The notes under the pieces were generated by a model. It saw only the letters and a program-made list of their open reading frames with translations. It made no database searches and was not told the origin of the DNA. DNA of 64,000 nucleotides from Chamaecyparis obtusa (Eukaryota; Streptophyta; Pinopsida; Cupressales; Cupressaceae): positions 2,057,501 to 2,121,500 of the forward strand of contig BSBK01001302.1 of the NCBI GenBank assembly GCA_027943335.1, written 5' to 3'. Positions 36,050-46,610 of the stretch are shown here, piece after piece (position 1 is the stretch's first letter; each line of letters starts with the position of its first letter). The translations under genes were made by a program, and so were the position numbers.

Positions 36050-37357
36050 ATACTTGAAGTAAAAAGTAGGCCAGTTATTCCAGACAACATTTACAATTGG
36101 TAGGTCTTTGAAGATGATCATGACATCTTGAAATTTATTCAATGTCTTGACCTATATGAGGATCAACCTATAGATTGCAACACATTGGTTGAGGAAGTTG
36201 AAGGCAGGGACATGGTCGTGGGAAGTGAGGTGATTTAGTTGAATTCAAATAGTATCCCTATGGGCTTAACTATGTTAAAAGCATTGTATAATAACCAAAG
36301 TGATCATGTGTCAAAAATAAGTAATGCCAATATAGAAGATCTGGAGGAAGTGAATTTGGGATCACATAATGCTCCTAAAATGGTCTATATTGGAAAAGGA
36401 TTAGCCCCTCAACTGAGAGATAATTTAATAAAGTTATTGAGGAGGTACAAGCATGTGTTTGCATGGTCTTATGATGACCTAAAGGCCTATAGAGAGGACC
36501 TTTTCCAACATGAGATCCCATTAAAGAAAGATGTCAAACTATTCAGATAGAAGCAAAGGCCCATTAATCCATTGTTAGCTCCTAAGATGCAACCTGAGCT
36601 AGTCAAGTTGAGTGATGCAGGAATAATTCAACCTATAAGGCATTCAACTTGGGTATCTAATTTAGTCCCAGTTAGAAAGAAGAATGGTGACATTAGGTTG
36701 TGTGTGGACTTTAGAAACTTGAATGTTGCATCATTGAAGGATAATTATTCACTGCCTAATATGGAGGCAATGTTGCACAAGGTCACTGGATGTGAGTTAC
36801 TGTCTATGATGGATGGTTTTTCTGGATATAACCAGGTGTTGGTAAAGGAATCTAAACAATTCAAAAAAACATTCACCACACGTTGGGGAACTTATGTTTA
36901 TGTCAGAATGCCATTTGGTCTCAGAAATGCTGGAGCAACTTTCCAAAGAGCCATTGATGTTGCTTTCAAAGAGTATATAGACTTGTTCATGGTTGTGTAT
37001 CAAGATGACCTAACTGCTTACTCCAAGAAGGCTCATGACCATTGTTCACACCTAGAAAAGATTTTTGTCAAGGCTCTAGAGTATGGTGTGTCCTTGAATC
37101 CTAAAAAATGTAATTTTTCAATCAAAGAGGGAAAGTTGCTAGGACACATTGTATCAAAAGATGGAATAAGAATTGATCTAGAAAGAGTTGAAGCCATTAG
37201 GAAAGTGTTTGCACCAAAAAATATCAAGGGTCTGCAGTCATTTTTGGGAAAGATCAATTTTGTTAGGAGATTCATTGCAAATTTTGCTGAAATTGTCAAA
37301 CCCATAGTGAAGTTATTGAAAAAGGATGTGAAGTTTCAATGGACTGTAGAGGCTTAA
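36050..37357 (+). pseudogene. Reverse transcriptase of the large gypsy element
   Basis: The first ~500 bases are a linker (stops TAG 36101, 36236, 36548). The RT follows with LCVDFRNLNVAS, MMDGFSGYNQ, MPFGLRNAGATFQR and the catalytic box YQDDLTAYSK (Tyr-Gln-Asp-Asp). The thumb and connection region reads LLGHIVSKDGI and FLGKINFVRRFI. Inside the RT from 36551 to 37354 there is no stop. The region ends at TAA 37355. Confidence 0.9.
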
Positions 37358-37978
37358 GGTGCATTTGATAAGATTAAAGAGGTAGTTCAGCAAGCACCTA
37401 TACTTAGGTCTCTTGATTATACCAAGCCTTTTTCATTGTTCTCTTTTGCATCATTTCACACTATTGCTGTTGTATTATTGCAAAAGGACAATGAGGGTTT
37501 TCAGCACCCAATTGCATTCTTTAGTAAATCCTTGCAGGCTGCTAAGTTGAATTATGAAATGATGGATAAGTAGGCATATGCATTGGTAAAAGCAGCAAAG
37601 TATTTTAGGCCTTATCTAGTTTGTGCAAAGGTTATTGCATATGTCCCACATGTAGCAGTTAAGGATGTCCTTTCTCAATCTGAAGTTACTGGAAAGAGAT
37701 GCAAGTGGATTACTAGAATTCAAGAGTTCAATTTGGAAATTCACATTACTAAGCTTGTGAGAGGACAAGGCCTAGCAAAATTGATGACTGAAGAAAACAT
37801 GGATTTAGTCCAAGTAAACAATGAAGGAACTCTTGATATGACAATTACAAGTATTGAATTACAACCAGAATATGCTGATATTGTATATTTCATAAAGAAT
37901 GTTAGATGCCCAGAGCATATGACAGATAATCAAAAGAGGTCCTTGAAATTGCAAGCTCATAAGTATACATCGATATAA
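37358..37978 (+). pseudogene. Degenerate second RNase H of the large gypsy element
   Basis: It sits in the canonical place after the RT and retains the fold signature (FDKIKEVVQQAPIL, HPIAFFSKSLQAAKLNYE, AYALVKAAKYFRPYL). Active-site acids are missing: the segment normally carrying the first Asp reads FSFASFHTIAVVLLQ, and the one normally carrying DQ reads YVPHVAVKDVL. Stops are TAG 37571 and TAA 37976. It probably serves as a connection domain, with catalysis done by the upstream RNase H. Confidence 0.75.
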
Positions 37979-39121
37979 GGAGAATTGTATTGGAAGAATA
38001 GAGATGGAGTCTTATTGTTTTGTCTTGACAAATATCAGGCAGAGAAGGTCTTAAATGAAATGCATGCTGGTGTTTGTGGAGGTCATTATTCAGCAAAGAC
38101 TACTCCCCACAAGATCTTAAGGGTAGGCTATTTTTGGCCTACATTATTTAAAGATTCATTCTAGTATGTTAGGAAATGTGAAGCTTGCCAGAGGTTTGCT
38201 TCAAAATTAAAGAACTCAGGAGCACTATCATTGAACCCAATAGCTGCTGAAGCACCATTTGCCATATGGGGCATGGATTTCATAGGTGAGTTTGCTGAGA
38301 AATCTAGTGGAGGACATAATTATATACTTGTTGCAACTGACTACACTAAATGGATAGAGGCCATTCCCACAAAAGGGGCAACAAGTAAAGTGGTGATTAA
38401 TTTCATGCTTGACAATATTTTGACTAGATTTGGTGTCCCTATGAAATTGATCATAGATAATGCAATGTGTTTCAGATCAGATGAGTTTAAGGAGTTTTGC
38501 AAAGGCAATGGAATCATGACTTCCTATTCATCTCCTTATCACCCTCAAGCAAATGGGCAGACTGAGTCTAGTAATAAAAGTATCCTGACAATCTTGAAGA
38601 AGACACTTGAAAAGAATAAGAGAGCTTGGCATTCCAAGTTGAGATTGGCTCTATGGGCAGACAGGATTATAGTAAAAAGAGCCACTGGGAAGTCTCATTT
38701 TGAGCTTGTATATGGTTTGTAGTCAAGGTTACCTATAAATTATCTAATTCCAATTTATCAATTTATTCAAGATGAAGAATTTGATGTCACAGAGCCAATG
38801 CAGAATAGAATTTTGCAGCTGACTAAGTTAGATGAATAGAGAAAAGAGAGTCAAAACAATAATATCAAGTTGCAGTAGAAGATGAAGTACCTATTTGACA
38901 AGAGAGAAACTACCAGGAAATTCAAAGCTGATGATTTGGTACTTCAATGGAATGTGAGGGCAGAGGATAAAGGGAAGCACAAAAAATTTGAATCACTATG
39001 GCTTGGTCCTTTTGTGATCCATGACTGTTATGGGAAGGATTCCTACTTATTGAAGAACATGGATGGTGAAATTTTTGAATTGAAAGTGCATGGGAAATTC
39101 TTGAAGCCCATCTTCAGTTAA
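37979..39121 (+). pseudogene. Integrase of the large gypsy element
   Basis: An HHCC zinc-binding segment (HAGVCGGH ... CEACQR) is followed by the DDE core: Asp in WGMDFIGEF, Asp in LIIDNAMCF, and Glu in HPQANGQTESSNKS. A GPY/F-type C-terminus reads LWLGPFVIHD. The frame closes at the natural-looking TAA 39119-39121. Premature stops are TAG at 38162, 38720, 38837 and 38876. No chromodomain follows. Confidence 0.85.
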
Positions 39122-39292
39122 GTTTTTGATTCTCATGCATGTGTAAATATTTTGTAAATCTTGTGCAGGTTTGTTTCCCTCTAGGTTGTGTGTTTCCTTC
39201 CCTGTTTTAGATTAGTGCAGTTTTTGGTCTGCATTCTAGAGTCTTGTGGTTCTTGTTAAAACTTGCATTTCAACATCCTCAGATAGAGCCAT

Positions 39293-42162
39293 TGTTGGCA
39301 CCTGCAAAAATTTCTTGGCTTTAATAGGTCTCTTTTGGTCTCTACAATTATTTTCCTAGTTTCTAGCTTAAACCCTAGGCAAAAATTCAAATATCTAGCC
39401 GTTATAGTAAAAAAAAAAAACCTAAGTCTACCTAGGCCCTGTTCTATTTTTAAGTTACCTTTTTGGGTCACTTAAAAATCTTAATTCACACATGCTCTAT
39501 ATTATTGGTCGGTCCCTATTTTAATTTTTCTTAAGTCTGTGAGCTCGGCAGTGCTTTAATATTTCCTAAGTCCTATGCATTGATATTTCCTATGTTTATG
39601 GCTTAATATTCCCCGGGCCCAGTAAATCTAACACTATCTCAATCCAATGGTGAACGTATCTTCTCATAGACTGTGTCAGAGTCTTGCAAACTTAAGATGG
39701 CTGTTGATTTTCCTTTATGACATGGCACTTCATACTGTGGGTCCAAAATGACACGTATGCACAAATGGTGGTCTGTGATTCATCCATGTATTAATGATTT
39801 GGTAGTTGTCAGTGGGACCTGATTTTCTAAAGCTCAGAGGGTTCTGACATCTGTAGTTGATCAACGATTGCCATAAGTTCTCATGAGATGTGTCAAAGTA
39901 TTGAGATCTTACGCCAGTTGTCGATGTTCCTTTATTCTTAGGTGGTAGTATTTCAGTGGGTCCTATTGCCAGATGTATTCTATGTGCCACGGTGTGCTGA
40001 GTTGTCTACTTTCTCATTGGTCTACAAGGTGATGTGTTGGAACTTGTCAGAGGGCCCTATGTTAGATTTTTGGATCAACAATCGGTATATGATCGCATGG
40101 AATATTCTTCCCCATGTGATCTTGCACCCGCCATCTGATTAGATGTCGAAGGGTAGTGGGTCCTATGCAGAAATGACTAGGTGGAGGTAGAAAATGGTAT
40201 GATGACATCTGGTAGTTTACAAGTGGGCCTACGGGTATTAAGTGCTTAGCTAAGAAGTGGGACCATCTGGTGATTTATCGCTAGTGTGTTGTGTTCTGAT
40301 TGGCCGAGCTGGAAGGGAATGTAGACATGTTAGTAGGCCCAAAAGATTCAAAGTATGCCAAGATGGATGATCCAACAGTTGACACATGATCTCATAGAGT
40401 GTGTCAGAGGCATGAGATTATGCACCAGCCATTTGATCTTAATCTTATGAAGAGTGGGTCCAATTCACTACGTTGTGCCTTTTCATCGCTGACGTGCCCT
40501 ATTTTCTTTGGTTTAGGGGATGAATGATGTGGAAAGTGTTTTGTCGACTATGGAGGAATTCTGTGAACTGCCTGATCTATCGAGAAGAGATGTAATCAAC
40601 AGTCACATTTTAAAATTTGTTGACTAACTGTTGCCACTAGGGATTTGAATTTTTAAATGGTTTCTAGTGACCAAAGGACTGAAAATTGATTGTTTTAGCT
40701 GTAGAATATGATGAGGTTGTTGTGCCGATTGTTGCAGGATGATCCAGAGGGTTTGATGATTGATTGCAGATGCTTGTACCATCATGAAATGAACATAAGT
40801 AAAGCTTGATGCATGTTGTAGGTGTACAAATAGACTAATAAGCATGATGTTTGCATGATCTTTGGTATAAATCAAGAAGATTTTCATTGATGAAGATAAA
40901 TTATTGGATCTATTTGTCCAGGTTGCTTGGTTTTCTCCCCTAGAATTAATTGTTGATTGATATTGGTTGGTTTGGTGGGTGAAGCCCTAACCCTAGCTAT
41001 TTGAAGCTTGTTGCATCTTGAATTCTTTAAGGATCCCAAGATAGTTAGTGGTATAAGTAGTAAGAGTTATGATTTTGTAAGGGTTTCAAGATTTTTGGTT
41101 TTCCTAGCTTTTTGGTTTTCCAATCTTTTGGTTCCTAGTTCCAGTCTTTGGCAATCCAAGGGAACCTATTCTTTGGTTCCTTATTCTTGGTGGTTGAATG
41201 CTGATAATACAAATGTTGCAGAGTAGATTATTGACCCTATGATTTTGAGTAAAGAGTTTACTTGTATGTATTGATACACTTTCATGAAATACAATACAAT
41301 TTCTACCTTAGTTCTGTTATTGTCTCTTTTCTTTGTGTTCATTCTTGTGTGCTTCTATTTGTAAGGCATATAGAACATACTGGTTGTAAGGTAGCTATCT
41401 AATTGTTGAATGAGTTTCTTTCCAGGAAAGAATTAAATCCTCATGCACAATTTTAGGGAATGAATACATCTATGGAAGATCTTGATAGTGGCAAACCTAG
41501 GTTGAGAAGATAGTTTGTAAGGCACTCTATCTAAATTGTATGTGGTTTTTAAGGCATATCATGGTATTTCCTAGAAATCCCCCTATTGATTTATGTTAGA
41601 CTATTTTCCCAAAGGATTAGGCATTGACTTGATCTTTGTTATTCAAACACCTTTCAGTCATCAAACACAAAATTCATCATTACCAATACCATTCCATTTC
41701 ATGTTCATGTACCTAAAAAATAGGACTATCCCTGATGTTTTACAGTCCATAGTTATTGATTCCTTGAAGAGTGAATCAAAGGTTAGCCTTCCTTGAGTTC
41801 AGCTCATAAAAAGAAGGATTCATCACCCTTATGCCATTGATTCATGCTATCATAATAGTAGTTTCATTAGTTACATTCTGCAACAGGTTATTCTTAGTTG
41901 TTTTCAGAATCATATCCCATGAAATATGTTTGAGAAACTCATTAGCATGACAATGAAGATCTAATCCACTTATCCATAGTTTACTTGAAAGAGAGTAACC
42001 TATCTGTAGGCAATACCCGCCCAAGTCTTGTGGAGCTCAAAGAAGAAGGATGATCTTATCCAATCCTCATCAATTAGGCTTTTCTTGCAAACTTGGAGAC
42101 CTTTTACTAAGAATCAAGGCTTTTCCCTTGCCAAGTTTGACCCTCAAGAAAAATCCCTAATA
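39293..42162 (+). repeat. 3' LTR (2870 bp)
   Basis: Pairs with 29301-32180. Compared with the 5' copy, most differences in the first few hundred bases are C/T or G/A, several at CG sites (CCGACGGTGGACG versus CCAATGGTGAACG). A 10-base deletion near 40545 removes one AAAGGGTTTT phrase. The sequence just before it (CAGATAGAGCCAT) is a poor polypurine tract. Confidence 0.95.
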
Positions 42163-42167
42163 GGCAT

Positions 42168-43400
42168 AATGTAGACCTACCCTATACACTAATCTCTTGT
42201 AGATGTCTTGCAAGTGCTATGATCTCCCATCATTGGATGCACTTGAGATTACATGAGAGAGATTTTATCATATTTTTCATCAAATCTCTAAACTCCCATC
42301 AAATCACCAAGTTTCAATAAAAATGCAATGGACACCTATTTGAAACTAGGTACCCAAATAAGAATCAGACACCTAGATTGGAATCAACCACCCAATTTGT
42401 ATCCTAGAACCCATACAAGAATGTGGCACCCAATGTAGGTAATGGAACCCCAAATGAGCCTATTTTTCTTACAAATTATAGATAAAAACACAAAAATGAA
42501 AACAAAGAAAATTCAGTGTGGCCTACCTTGTGAGTCTAAATGCCCTTTGTGACATGTGAATCCTTATTTCTTAGATCCTAGGTGTTTGATACACTTGTTT
42601 ACATGACATCCATTCTCCATCACTCATATCAACCACTCTACAATTATGGTAAGGTGAATAAGATAAATGAATAGTAAAATATTTTAAAAAATAATTGTAA
42701 AATTTCTCTACGCCCTAATTTATACATATCATTCTTTTAATCATAATTTGAGCATGCAAGAGCTCCAATTTTCATGTCATTTGTTGCATTGTAATCATAA
42801 TTCAATTCTCATTTTTATTGGGTTCTTTTTCACTTTGTTTTTTTCTCACTAAATGATCCTATTAAAAGCATTTTTATGACTCCTTAAAGTAATTTGATTT
42901 GGTAAACATGATACAATATTTATACCTCCATAAAAGAAATAATATATGGGAAAATACATCTACCCTCAAATTTTATCACTCTGTGAAGTATTCTTGTTTG
43001 TGTGCAAGGCGATTTTGTTAGACATGCCAAAATACTAAGGGGATCTTAATTGGTATTCTTTTTAATAATAAAACTATTTAGCACCATTAAACACTTAAGT
43101 AGATCAATGATAATGTAAATTGAGCATTCAACATAATAGCACAAGAAAACACTAGATTTGTACATGCAAATCTTAACAAGGAAAAAATCACAATGAGAAA
43201 TCTTACAATATAAAATAGGATTATAACATGTATTTTTAGGGTTGTAACCCAAGGAAGCAACAACTCCCTAAAATAACAATTTTATGGTTATGGAAAAAGG
43301 AATTTTATTACTTCTTTTGAGTAAAAACACTTATAGAAGGACGATAAAACCTCAAAATATTATAAAATGCAGCTAAGATTCCACCACAACATAATTACAC
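42168..43400. other. Spacer to the right of the large gypsy element
   Basis: Continues the pre-insertion sequence. It is AT-rich, with recurring phrases of the type CACCCAAT and ACACCTAGATTGG near 42340-42450. No gene seen. Confidence 0.4.
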
Positions 43401-43439
43401 CATCAAAAAACTTTGACTCATTGTCTAGATAACATACTT

Positions 43440-43640
43440 ATGGTCTTATCAAAACACTACAATCTACTACTACTTCCAACACTTTCTATTTGGTTTAATC
43501 TTCCATTGATATCACCCCCAAGCACCAACAAATGTCTCCTAGTTAGACAAGATAAAGCGTGTAAAAGTGAAACATTCATCGACCAAAGAGGTCACTCAAA
43601 ACAATTCTTTGGTGGAATGGAAATAAATTTGGACTAAGGA
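43440..43640 (-). pseudogene. Possible LINE endonuclease fragment
   Basis: On the minus strand one frame reads LLVLGGDINGRLNQIESVGSS, close to the GGDFN...P.EK.GG motif of the L1-type apurinic endonuclease. Surrounding frames are broken, and no reverse transcriptase was found nearby. The call rests on a single motif. Confidence 0.35.
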
Positions 43641-44805
43641 AAGAGATAAATAGGACCCAAAAAACTTTACAACACCTCTTTGTGTTGCCACAAACCACAA
43701 GGCATTGAAGAAAATATTCTAGATTGTCTAAAAAATCACAAGTAACCCTCCAAACTACTACTCTGATTAATCAAAAAATAATAGAAATACTAAGAACCAT
43801 TGTACAGTTCTCATACAAACATCATATGTCTTTCAAGATTGTCCATGTACCATTCTTTCCCACATTAAGTTAGTGAAAATAGAAAAATATTGAAAGCAAT
43901 CATCACATGCTTGTGAAGCAATAGCCTTGAGATATAACAACTAGATTCATACTTGTGCTATACTACATTGGAAACAAAAAGAGAGTTAATATACAAACAA
44001 CATAAAAAAGTCTCCCAAACTATAAGAGAATATATTAAAATGTAGAGAAGTGTGGAGGATTTTCTTGTCTAAGACTATTTTCACACAATATAGCACATAG
44101 TTATCTCTAAATTTCTCTATAGAATGACTTGAGACATAAAGCTATATATATATATATATATATATGGACCTCAAGATCATTACTTTTAAATTAGATAAAT
44201 TTGATATAGTTCTCTAAGCCACAAACACCAAAATTTGCATGCCATATCAAGGTTTATAGTTTTCTTCTCAAAGATGATTACCCTATGTATTATGTTATAG
44301 TGATGGGGGAATTAGGTACGCATCAAGCCTAGGAAGCTAGATTATTTCAAGAATAACCCTGTGGTGTGGCATATTTTAAAGGAGGGGGATTTCTAGCTTT
44401 ATTAAATGCATTAAAAATTTCAATGATGTCTTATCCGTCTAGTTTGCTAACTCCTAGGAAAATAGGGGGAGCTATTGTTGGGGGTATCTCCTTTGATATT
44501 GGTGAGGAGGTTATTGCTAAGGCTACTATTTTAACTACCAATGGAAGTAAAGGGAATAAGACCAACTAGGTAGTTAATAACAATAACTTGAACAGGTTCT
44601 TCAAAGGAAGTGAGGCTCTCGTCAAAATGTAGAGAGGATATGACAGAGGTCAACTTACACCACCTTTGGATCAGGTTCTCTGATGCTCATAAAGTATTTC
44701 ACCCCAAAAAGAAACTTTAATTTTTATTATTTTATCATATACCTCTGTTTAACCATTTTAGGAATCATTAAATAATCTCATTTCCTTTTTTCTTGTTAAA
44801 TTATC
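43641..44805. other. Spacer with a (TA)n microsatellite
   Basis: A TA run of about 12 units lies at 44142-44165. A short Gly-rich plus frame at 44366-44569 (GGGFLALLNALKISMM) has no recognised family. Confidence 0.4.
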
Positions 44806-45543
44806 TTGATATTTTTGTGTTTGATACCAAGGAAAGTGTCTGTTCTCAAGGTAAAAAAACCTATTCCCTTGCATCAGGGTCTCATTTTGCCTCACAAACC
44901 CATTGTTGTCTATGAGGCCTCTATTTCACAACCCACCCCACCTCTTGCTAGCATCATTGATGTACTGTGCCAAAGTAAAAAGAAGGGTATTAGGCAACTA
45001 GAAGACCTCAAAATTATCTCTCATCCTAGAACTCTAGACATATTGAACCTCGATACCCCTTCTTTTTAGGCATGCTTTAGAGGTAAAGAATCCATGTTGT
45101 CCACCTCTAAGGAAAGGAAAAAATCCTCCCCCTCCCACCAAAAAAACTAAATTCTTTTTTCAAGAGGTAAATAGTGAAGATGAGAATGAGGTGGAGGAGG
45201 ATCATAGCACCCTTTGTAGATCCAACATATTAGCCACCCAATCTGCAAAGAAAGGAAAAATTTGTTGGTTGATTATGACTCAGAGGAAAACTCTAAGAAG
45301 GGAAACCATAAATTTGAGGAGGAAAGTGAGAATACCAAGATTATGGAGTGTCAAGATGTAGAAGCAGATGTTATTGGTAGTTTGGATAAGTCTACCTCCA
45401 ATAGCTCGACTGACACTTATAATAGGGTGGAGGGGCTCATTGATCCTAGTCTTGACATGATACCAAATAAGGATAATCTATTTTTTTCTAACTCCAAAAT
45501 ATCTTCTACATCGAATTTGGCTAACCTTCAAAGAAAGGAGTAA
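44806..45543 (+). pseudogene. Unidentified coding-like block
   Basis: Plus frames 44806-45069 and 45262-45543 have the feel of protein code: Lys/Pro-rich, then an acidic Ser-rich stretch (DSEENSKKG, DKSTSNSSTDT). The stops and shifts between them suggest decay. It could be ORF1-like sequence of a LINE, but no diagnostic motif is visible. Confidence 0.3.
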
Positions 45544-46122
45544 ACATTGGAGAATAGATTAAGTAAAGTAGAATGAAAATTGGGAAGAATTTCCAAGTTT
45601 AGCCTTCGGCTGCTGCACAACTCTACAACTTTCTTTTACTTATTGCAATGTAATATTATCAATTATGATGGGTAGGATGAAAAAAATTTCAAGGACCTGT
45701 TTAAATTCCTTACAAAGGTTTTCACACGTGTTGCACTAGTCAAGTTGTGAGATTAGACCCTTATGTAATTATTAATCATTGGTTGGTCAAGGGTGTGACC
45801 CCATACTCCTCTAGATTTTTTGTGAATATTTTTCTTTTTAGCTTGGTTGTCTTCTTGGAATCTAGTTCTTTGTTCTATTTTTTCACTTGTAGGAGTAGGA
45901 TTTTGGTTTTTTTCTATTACCAATGGTACTACTCTATATTGTGGTGATAATTTTGAAGTTTTTTGGCTACTTGACTGTGGCCTATGGTTAATTACTTTAC
46001 TAGTTTTGTTCGAGGACACTTTTGATATTTATTTATTACTATTGTGTTGTGTTTGTATGCCCTTAAGTAGTGATTTTGTAAGGGTTAGCACCCTAGTTTT
46101 TTTTGTTGATTATAATTAAAAA
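45544..46122. other. Spacer preceding the old Copia LTR
   Basis: T-rich on the plus strand, no gene recognised. The overlapping frames on both strands are low-complexity. Confidence 0.35.
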
Positions 46123-46610
46123 TGTAAGAATTTTCCTAAGTCAAAGAATGAAATGCCAAGATCTAGAAGCTCAATAGATAGCACAAAAAGAGAGATAAAT
46201 TGATATGATCCTCAATTGACTAGATTCAATGGTGATCAATAATCAAACAATAATGGATATAATTGATAAATACAAAGTAGATGTACCTAAATATATAGGC
46301 AATGCATGGTAACTAGGAGATATATGTAAATGATAACCTATCAAATACACTAGGTGTAATCACATGTCCACCACAGGTGGATCATCCTCCATTGTACAAT
46401 GAATTATGTGCAAACATTTGCAACAATAAGAGGATGATATGTGACAAGAGCACTAAAGGTAGATCTCACACATAAAGTGGAAATTCTCCTACACCATGTG
46501 CTAAAATGAAATGAAAACTCCTAGGTGTCTCATATGAAAACTACTATGCAATGCATTATCGTAAGTAAACTTAAGTAAAGTGTAATTAAGAATATTTAAT
46601 TACACCAACA
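46123..46610 (-). repeat. 3' LTR (488 bp) of an old minus-strand Copia copy
   Basis: On the plus strand it starts TGTAAGAATTTTCC and ends TTACACCAACA, the reverse complement of the LTR at 56005-56503, so both belong to one family. The adjacent ACCCCCCTTA (46611-46620) is the complement of the polypurine tract. Confidence 0.85.

Larger units (their letters stand above)
29301..42162 (+). mobile_element. Complete Ty3/gypsy LTR retrotransposon, 12.9 kb
   Basis: LTRs are 29301-32180 and 39293-42162, both starting TGTTGGCACC. The 5' copy ends ...CCCTAACA and the 3' copy ...CCCTAATA. GGCAT is duplicated on both sides (29296-29300 and 42163-42167), proving an intact insertion. Domain order is gag, zinc knuckle, protease, RNase H, reverse transcriptase, degenerate RNase H, integrase. 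There is no chromodomain, so it is a non-chromovirus, and the extra RNase H recalls the Tat lineage. LTR divergence is near 8% over the first ~435 bases by eye (about 36 differences), so the insertion is not recent. Confidence 0.95.

Noticed and set aside
32378..39121. Alternative genetic code (TAG/TAA as Gln) as the main explanation
   Set aside because: The host synthase genes and Copia end normally at TAG or TGA, and Gln codons CAA/CAG are used throughout, so mutation by deamination is simpler. Kept only as a minor alternative.
44140..44166. TA run as an origin or attachment site
   Set aside because: Ordinary microsatellite in a nuclear AT-rich spacer.
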